In this document: piece after piece, positions 58,710-64,000 of the stretch
Layout of the letters: the number at the start of each line of letters is the position of its first letter
How positions within the stretch are numbered: the stretch's first letter is position 1
DNA from: Anthostomella pinea
Taxonomy: Eukaryota > Ascomycota > Sordariomycetes > Xylariales > Xylariaceae
Length of the DNA stretch: 64,000 nt
Direction: 5' to 3'
Assembly: GCA_963556695.1 (NCBI GenBank)
Contig: CAUWAG010000008.1
Coordinates: forward strand, 682,001 to 746,000
The notes under the pieces: generated by a model
What the model was told of the DNA's origin: nothing
Databases searched by the model: none
Seen by the model: the letters and a program-made list of their open reading frames with translations, nothing else
Position numbers and translations under genes: made by a program

Positions 58710-59737
58710 TCATCCTTGGCGGTAGCTCTTGCCGTATTTCTTCTGCATCATCTTCTTGTAGTGGCCCTTCTTTCCGCTCGTCTTGGCCGACTGGATCTCG
58801 CCATACTTGCTCTTGAACCTTCTGGTGGTATCTTCGGTGTCGAGAACCTCTTCCAACATGGTGCGCTTGCGTTCTTTCTTGGTCATCCTGGAATTGTAGA
58901 AGTCGGTCGGTCCCTCGACGATAGTCCCCACCTGCGAGAATTCAGGCAGCGCCCTTGAAGTGTCCTTCTTGTAACTAGTGATACGGCTTAGCGAGTGCTT
59001 CTGCCGGGCTGTGTGCAGACAAATTCCGCCTGGTGTCATGACACACGTCCAGCCCACAACGGTCCATTAGGTTATACGTACTGTCTCTTGGGGTCGAGCA
59101 CGTCTCGCATTCGGAGCAGTTGGAGGTCCCTCTTCAACTCTGGAGTGAGATTCGTCTTCGGAAGGTTGTACCACTTGGAGCCAGCATCAACTTTGGTTGC
59201 CTAGCAAGTTGTCGTCAGTATTGAGCATAACAGAAGGTTGTCATGAATCAAGATTGTTGTTGTACGGCAGTAAGTCAGAGTAACTATGATATAGTCTATC
59301 ATTCTGGCGCAGTAACCTTTCCCATCACGGGATCAATTACTGCTTCAATTAAATTGGGATATTACTTTCATCAGGGAAGCGTGTTGTTGGGGATGTGGGA
59401 GAGCATTGCTTGGGGCACATACCATTTCCTTCTTGGATTTCCGGACTTCGGGAACTCTGACGGAAAGCTCCTGGCCCTTGGGTATTGACGGCGACATAGT
59501 CAAGGTTGTGGGTTTCGGGACACTGGTCATGCCCTTGGTGATGGTCGTGAGCTCGGAGCTGGACGGCATGGCAAGGCTTTTGCCATTCTGTTCTTGCTGC
59601 TTTGCAGCTAATCTCGCCTCAGCTTCGTTCAGAAGCTGGTTGATCTCTTCGTCAGACAGACTAGCCGCAGTTGCGGTCGTGGTCTCTGCCATGGCGGTTG
59701 GCAGTTGGACTGGGCTGGTTGTGGTCATGATAAACAT
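58710..59737 (-). CDS. FCF2: Ribosome biogenesis factor Fcf2
   Basis: Predicted 232 residues in three exons on the minus strand: 59737-59423, 59200-59082 and 58974-58710. Fcf2 is a nucleolar protein needed for early 18S rRNA processing. The Fcf2 domain is in the C-terminal half: SKWYNLPKTNLTPELKRDLQ, LRMRDVLDPKRHYKKDTS, SQVGTIVEGPTDFYNSRMTK and GHYKKMMQKKYGKSY. The N-terminus (SLSDEEINQLLNEAEARLAA) is a charged helix. The acceptor at 58975 is chosen because it gives DPKRHYKK as in relatives. The first intron is long (222 bases). In-frame ATGs at 59737 and 59728 are both possible starts. Confidence 0.92.
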
Positions 59738-61607
59738 TTGGAGCTCTAAAGAAAATCTGTTTGAGCCCCATCCAGTCGCAAAATATTTTGAGGGACCCTT
59801 GATTGTGGCTTGATCCGGGAGGTGGGGCTAAATGCACAGATAATGACAATGGCGGTGTGTGGCTGGAGCAGAGTGCATGTAATGAAGCTTGGCAGCTTGG
59901 CTGGACACTGCGGGGTTGGTTGGTCACATCCACCGACGGTCTGCCCCCAAGACATTCGAGAGACAGCCGTTGAGATACTGTAGACACAACACGATGAAGC
60001 ATCTTGAAGCGAACACGTTCCATCATTTCATAGTCAATGTCCAATGCGATGACAGTTGTCTTCTCAAAGTGACTCTAGCAGCCTCAAGTTCAGCATCCCG
60101 TCACCGGCGTGCCACCTTGATGAATGAACAACAGGTACGGCCGGTGGTCATGCAGTCATACCGCCAGTACTCTCCAGCGGGTATCTGATGTTAGCCAAGG
60201 TTGTTTCTCGACACCAACGTGACCTCGGGAAGCTGAAGATATCACAAGCATTGAGATGCGATCACTAACACAAGTACTCTCTTTGATTGTACCGTATCTC
60301 ACTTCTATGTGAAGCTGCGTCAGGTCATCTATCACCAGCTCACAGATGCGTTCCAGCCCAACCACATTGCCAGCGCATAAGGTCGATTCCCAGTCGTCAG
60401 GCTGCCCTGCCCGGTTTTGTAACTTTCGCGCAGCATGCCAGCTTTACACCGTGAAAAGCACATCAAAGATCCCGTCTCTCTTTCCTCGTCCCATATCTTA
60501 AAATAAGACCATTCACGTCATCGTCAGTCGCGAACGAACAGATTCTCTCACCTACATAAGGAAGCGATTGGTCGACCTCTGTTCCTCCAGTCGTGGGTCC
60601 CGTGTTATTACCGCCTCTATCAACCACTTCATTGGCAACATTGGAAGTGAACTATTGGGCAAATTTTGTTGAATGAGACTTGGACTTGGACTTGACTTCA
60701 ACATCGTTAAAGGTACATGCAACGGTACCTGAGCAAACTTTCTTGACCTGTGCTTTTGGACCAACCTAGACGAACCAACGAACCAACGAACCGACTGCCC
60801 GCTTGCCCGCCGAACCCCGCCTTCCGCTCAAGTCCAAGTCTGCGCGCAAGTCAGAAAAAGAGAAAAAGAGAGTTATTAAAATCGGAAAAAGCCCTCGACC
60901 AAGCAGAACCTCGACAAACCCCGAACCAAACCCACCATCATCACACAAGCCATCCTCAGTGGTTCAACCCCGCGACCAATCAATCTCGCCAATCCTCTCG
61001 AGGCCCGAAGCCAGGAAGCTCATTTGTTACATCACCTATCAGACTATTAGTCGTTGCTAGCCAGCAGCAGTTCGTTTGTCGCCGCCACCGTCACCGTCGC
61101 CGTTGTAAACAAATACACGCGACACAATACGATACGCAGCAGAGCCGAACCGAACCAAACGAGAGAAACCCGATTCCACAGCTCGTCCGATACTCCCCCG
61201 TCATTTGTTGTGTCGGCGCGCTCCTCGGACCTCTGTGGCTTTGGGTGATACCTGTGCGGGTTACCTTTCGGGAAGAAAACGAAGAGACGGGAATAAGTGC
61301 CCTTTGGTGTTTCGTCGCGTGCGCAACGCAACCAACGCCTCGAGGGAACTCCCCGCCGCTGCTGCTGCTACCTCAACTGCCCTGACCCAACCTGCGTCGG
61401 GCGTAGTTGTGTGCTTGTGTGTGTGTGTCGCGAGCGCCCGCGCAGAGAAAGAAACAGGTCAAAAAGCCGACGCCGAGTCTCGTTTGCCTGTGTCGCCAGT
61501 CGTCGGGTCCTATCTTGTGTTGTTTGCGCCCGATTGAAGCCAGTCCCGAGTTCTGCTGCTCGACTGCAATAACGCAACCTGTAAGACTGATTGATTATTC
61601 CACCACC
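59738..61607. promoter_or_regulatory. Divergent promoter and probable long hapE leader
   Basis: 1.87 kb between FCF2 (minus) and the CCAAT-factor gene (plus). The right half (about 60.7-61.6 kb) is rich in CA/CG and AACGAACC repeats (near 60765-60800) and has long stop-free stretches without conserved protein sequence, as in long fungal 5' leaders. No separate gene recognised. Confidence 0.45.
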
Positions 61608-62611
61608 ATGGATCAATCCTCGTCGAGTCACCCGCAGTCGTCGCGCGGAGGTGGAGGAGGAGGAGGAGGAGCCGCAGGAGGCGCGCCCGCTGTATATGAC
61701 ACAACACACGGAGGTCATTATGGTATGTGCATCGGTTTTGTTGCGAGTTGCCTTTGCTCGTGCGACTTCGCTAATCATCTCTACTTCTAGGTGCCAGTGC
61801 AGCAGTGAGTCCCACCGCGCATCCCATCCCCCCCTCTCCAAACAAACATTGCGTTCCCAATCTCCTTCCTTTTCCGACACGTTGGACTGACCGAAACAAC
61901 CTAATGTAGCTTGCGAATTCAGGCTTCGCGCCAGCCGAGCTCTACACAGGACCCTGGGCCAACGTGCATCAGGGTCTGCATGGCCAATACAAGGATATCC
62001 TGACCACGTACTGGCAGCAAACCATCAACCACCTCGAGTCCGACCAGCATGACTACAAGCTTCACCAGCTGCCGTTGGCCCGCATCAAGAAGGTCATGAA
62101 GGCCGACCCGGAAGTCAAGATGATCTCCGCCGAAGCCCCTATCCTCTTCGCCAAGGGCTGCGACATCTTCATCACAGAGCTTACAATGCGAGCATGGATC
62201 CACGCCGAAGAGAACAAGCGTCGCACCCTGCAGCGCTCAGACATCGCGTCTGCATTAGCCAAAAGCGACATGTTCGACTTTCTGATTGACATTGTTCCCC
62301 GTGAAGAGTCCACCAAGCGTCCGAATCCAACCGGTCAATCGCAGTCTGGCCAAGGCGCACCGTCGGCAGCACCTGGCCAGCAAATGCCTGGTCAGCACGG
62401 AATGCCTGGCGCTGCAAACCATATGGCACCTGCCGGTTACATGGGAGAGCACGCGATTGCGCCCGACCAGCAGTATCGTGAACCGCCGCCCATGTATGCC
62501 AACCCAGTCCAGGCTGGACCAGGAGCGCCGTATGGCCAGCAGCCGCCACAAGCCATGTATGGTGACATGGAAGGTATGTACGGGTATCCGGGGATGCCTC
62601 AGCAGCAGTAG
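61608..62611 (+). CDS. hapE: CCAAT-binding complex subunit HapE/NF-YC
   Basis: Predicted 276 residues in three exons: 61608-61722, 61791-61804 (only 14 bases) and 61910-62611. HapE pairs with HapC through a histone fold and, with HapB, binds CCAAT boxes. The N-terminus has a run of eight glycines. [20 protein letters not shown] leads into the histone fold (about residues 88-170): [40 protein letters not shown] and [20 protein letters not shown]. The tail is rich in Q, P, G and M and ends at CAGCAGCAG-TAG. The phase is kept through the tiny second exon. After the TAG the same frame stays open for another 79 codons and, past a second TAG, to 63025; see the findings. Confidence 0.94.
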
Positions 62612-63274
62612 AATGCTCAAGGCACGCCGGATAACCGTGGAAATCAGGGGGTACAGCAGCAGCAGGATGATGCTCAGGGCACGTTTGAGGAGGGGTTTGA
62701 GAGAGTCGTGGGAAGTGTTCTACCTTCAGTCGAGCATGGTAAGGAGATGCAGACAGAAGAGGCACCAGTGCCCTCGGGTGCTCACATCTATGGGTCTCAG
62801 AAAGCGGCTGAACGTGCAAATTCGTCGCGTGCTCACATCCATGGGTCTTAGGAGGCGGCTAAGCGTGCAGAGTCGGCACCTTTTCTTACTACGCCAAAGA
62901 GTGAGGAAATGCGCCGAACGCTTGACGATTTCGACTTTCTCGACCTTCTCGACCCCGATTTCGACTTTCTTGGCCCTGCGTTGCGAAAGCCTGAGGGTGC
63001 GAATGGAGATGCGCGAAAACAGTAGGGGTCGCCCATGGTACAAAGGGGTCTTCGTGAATATCATCCAGGCGGCATAAGTCTCCTTTTCCTTGCTTTCCTT
63101 CATACTTAATTCGTTTCGGTATGGCGTAGGGGACTAGGGTTCAGGGGCAAAGAAATACTCCATCGATGAGCATCGTGTCTGCTACTGCTGCGAATTCGCA
63201 GTGCAAAGAATGCAAATTGATACTTTTACACATTATCCACCGGGCTTGACTAAATGCGTGAGATGATTGGCAGC
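62612..63274. other. 3' region of hapE with an in-frame extension
   Basis: It is in frame with hapE except for TAG codons at 62609-62611 and 62849-62851, until TAG at 63023-63025. It contains a 51-bp tandem duplication (62778-62828 and 62829-62879) and an acidic stretch DDFDFLDLLDPDFDFLG. From 63026 to the SEC15 stop no feature is seen. Confidence 0.5.
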
Positions 63275-64000
63275 TCATTTGGTACCAAACCGAGACGACA
63301 GGTTCGACGAGAAGTTGGCGAAACGTTGCGACGCTTGGCCAGGACTGGATATCTGGTTGGTGAGCCTGTGAGTTGTGTTAGCCGCCTGCTCCGCGCGAGT
63401 AATAATTCAAGATGATTGCAGATGGCATAACGTACTTTTCCAGCAGCAGCGGGCCGTTCATAGCATCCACTCGGCCGTACTTCTTGTTGCGCGTCGAGAC
63501 GTCGAAGAACTCGTCCGTGTTCTCTGACCGCAGCAGCTGAATAGTCTGCTCCAATTCGTCGAGATTCGAGCGCAGCATGAACCCGTTTTCGAGGCTGTCG
63601 ACGAAGTCTGTAAGGTGCTGAACATCCTTCGAGAGCGCCATCACGCCGTTCGGGTTGATCTTCTTGACGTCTGGAGAGAGGGGCAGGGCCTGATGTGCTA
63701 GGGGGTCAGCGTTGACGCATACTGGAGAGTGGTTGGATGGGAGAAGGGGGACACTGACGAGGATCTTATTGGCTGCGTGACTGAGGGCGTCGAAGTAGAT
63801 GAGCTCCTTGATCTCTCTCGGTAGTCCCAGCAGTGTCGAGTTCATGATATCGGAGAGATATACGGTCAGAGTCTGCATGTAGCTGCTTGGCTCCGAGGGC
63901 TGGTTGTATCCCGTCCAGTCGTACTCCGCTGTGTCCACAAGGTCATCGATCTTCGAATTGACCAACTCGAAGATGCGCTTCTCCGCCGTCTTCTTGTTCT
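63275..64000 (-). CDS. SEC15: Exocyst subunit Sec15, C-terminal part
   Basis: The gene runs off the right edge of the window. Exons on the minus strand: 64000-63759 (partial), 63689-63436 and 63365-63275. Sec15 links the exocyst to Rab GTPases on secretory vesicles at growth sites. Recognisable family sequence includes NSKIDDLVDTAEYDWTG, YMQTLTVYLSDIMNSTLLGL, ALSKDVQHLTDFVDSLENGF and ELEQTIQLLRSENTDEFFDV. The last exon (LTNQISSPGQASQRFANFSS, then RFGTK) is placed by the acceptor at 63366, which keeps the frame and gives a typical C-terminus. Introns are 69 and 70 bases. Confidence 0.93.

Noticed and set aside
60750..61385. 211-codon frame upstream of hapE
   Set aside because: It has no ATG start at its 5' end and no protein-like sequence. 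It is better explained as the leader or promoter of hapE.
62571..62611. Intron GTATGT...TAG that would splice out the hapE stop
   Set aside because: The 38-base span is short and the joined frame would hit a stop after a few codons; later AGs also fail to keep frame.
62286..63077. 263-codon frame overlapping the hapE tail
   Set aside because: Out-of-frame shadow of the histone-fold gene with arbitrary composition.

Overview
The window reads as nuclear DNA of a filamentous ascomycete (Pezizomycotina, probably Sordariomycetes). Genes have short GT-AG introns of about 46-120 bases (one of 222) with CTRAC-like branch sites. The gene set includes a HET-domain gene, a HapE-type CCAAT-binding subunit and a fungal Vps16/Sec15 pair. 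GC-balanced genes alternate with strongly AT-rich, gene-less blocks of the kind made by repeat-induced point mutation (RIP). The species cannot be told from sequence alone.

Layout. 1-7.9 kb is an AT-rich transposon graveyard. It holds a long AAT microsatellite and a series of short, GC-balanced islands, six of which are solo LTRs with perfect 5-bp target-site duplications and a seventh is nested inside one of them. 8.7-16.6 kb is a conserved gene block: the PP2A scaffold subunit (8 exons), an EFM4-type lysine methyltransferase and a 1050-residue glutamine-rich protein. 16.6-24 kb is gene-poor, with one protein carrying a mitochondrial-type N-terminus and one small secreted cysteine-containing protein. 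24-41 kb is an accessory stretch in decay: an S53-peptidase relic, a HET-domain gene with in-frame stops, a berberine-bridge-type oxidase gene with a stop and a frameshift, an SBF/RCH1-type transporter gene split by a small retroposon, an unidentified frameshifted fragment and a lone RRM exon. Intact GH1 beta-glucosidase and GFA-domain genes sit among them. 41.9-42.3 kb holds a small conserved gene. 42.5-47.3 kb is a second transposon block: a MITE-like hairpin, four solo LTRs with duplications or close variants, an inverted pair of 149-bp repeats, a nearly intact Fot1/pogo-type transposon and a primer-binding-site-bearing retroelement remnant. 47.9-64 kb is a dense housekeeping block: a Tim17-like membrane protein, eIF4B, VPS16, an MDR oxidoreductase, FCF2, HapE/NF-YC and the 3' end of SEC15.

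How it fits together. The housekeeping genes do not form one pathway: they cover phosphatase scaffolding, translation (eIF4B, EFM4), ribosome biogenesis (FCF2), CCAAT-dependent transcription (HapE) and vesicle tethering (VPS16, SEC15). The main story is structural. Short repeats (about 150-480 bp) escaped the mutation that turned the surrounding sequence AT-rich, and the genes between the two transposon blocks are eroding. I did not find a new multi-gene system. The most unusual items are the nested and inverted LTR arrangement, the retroposon insertion with a 14-bp duplication in the transporter gene, and an acidic reading frame continuing past the hapE stop codon.
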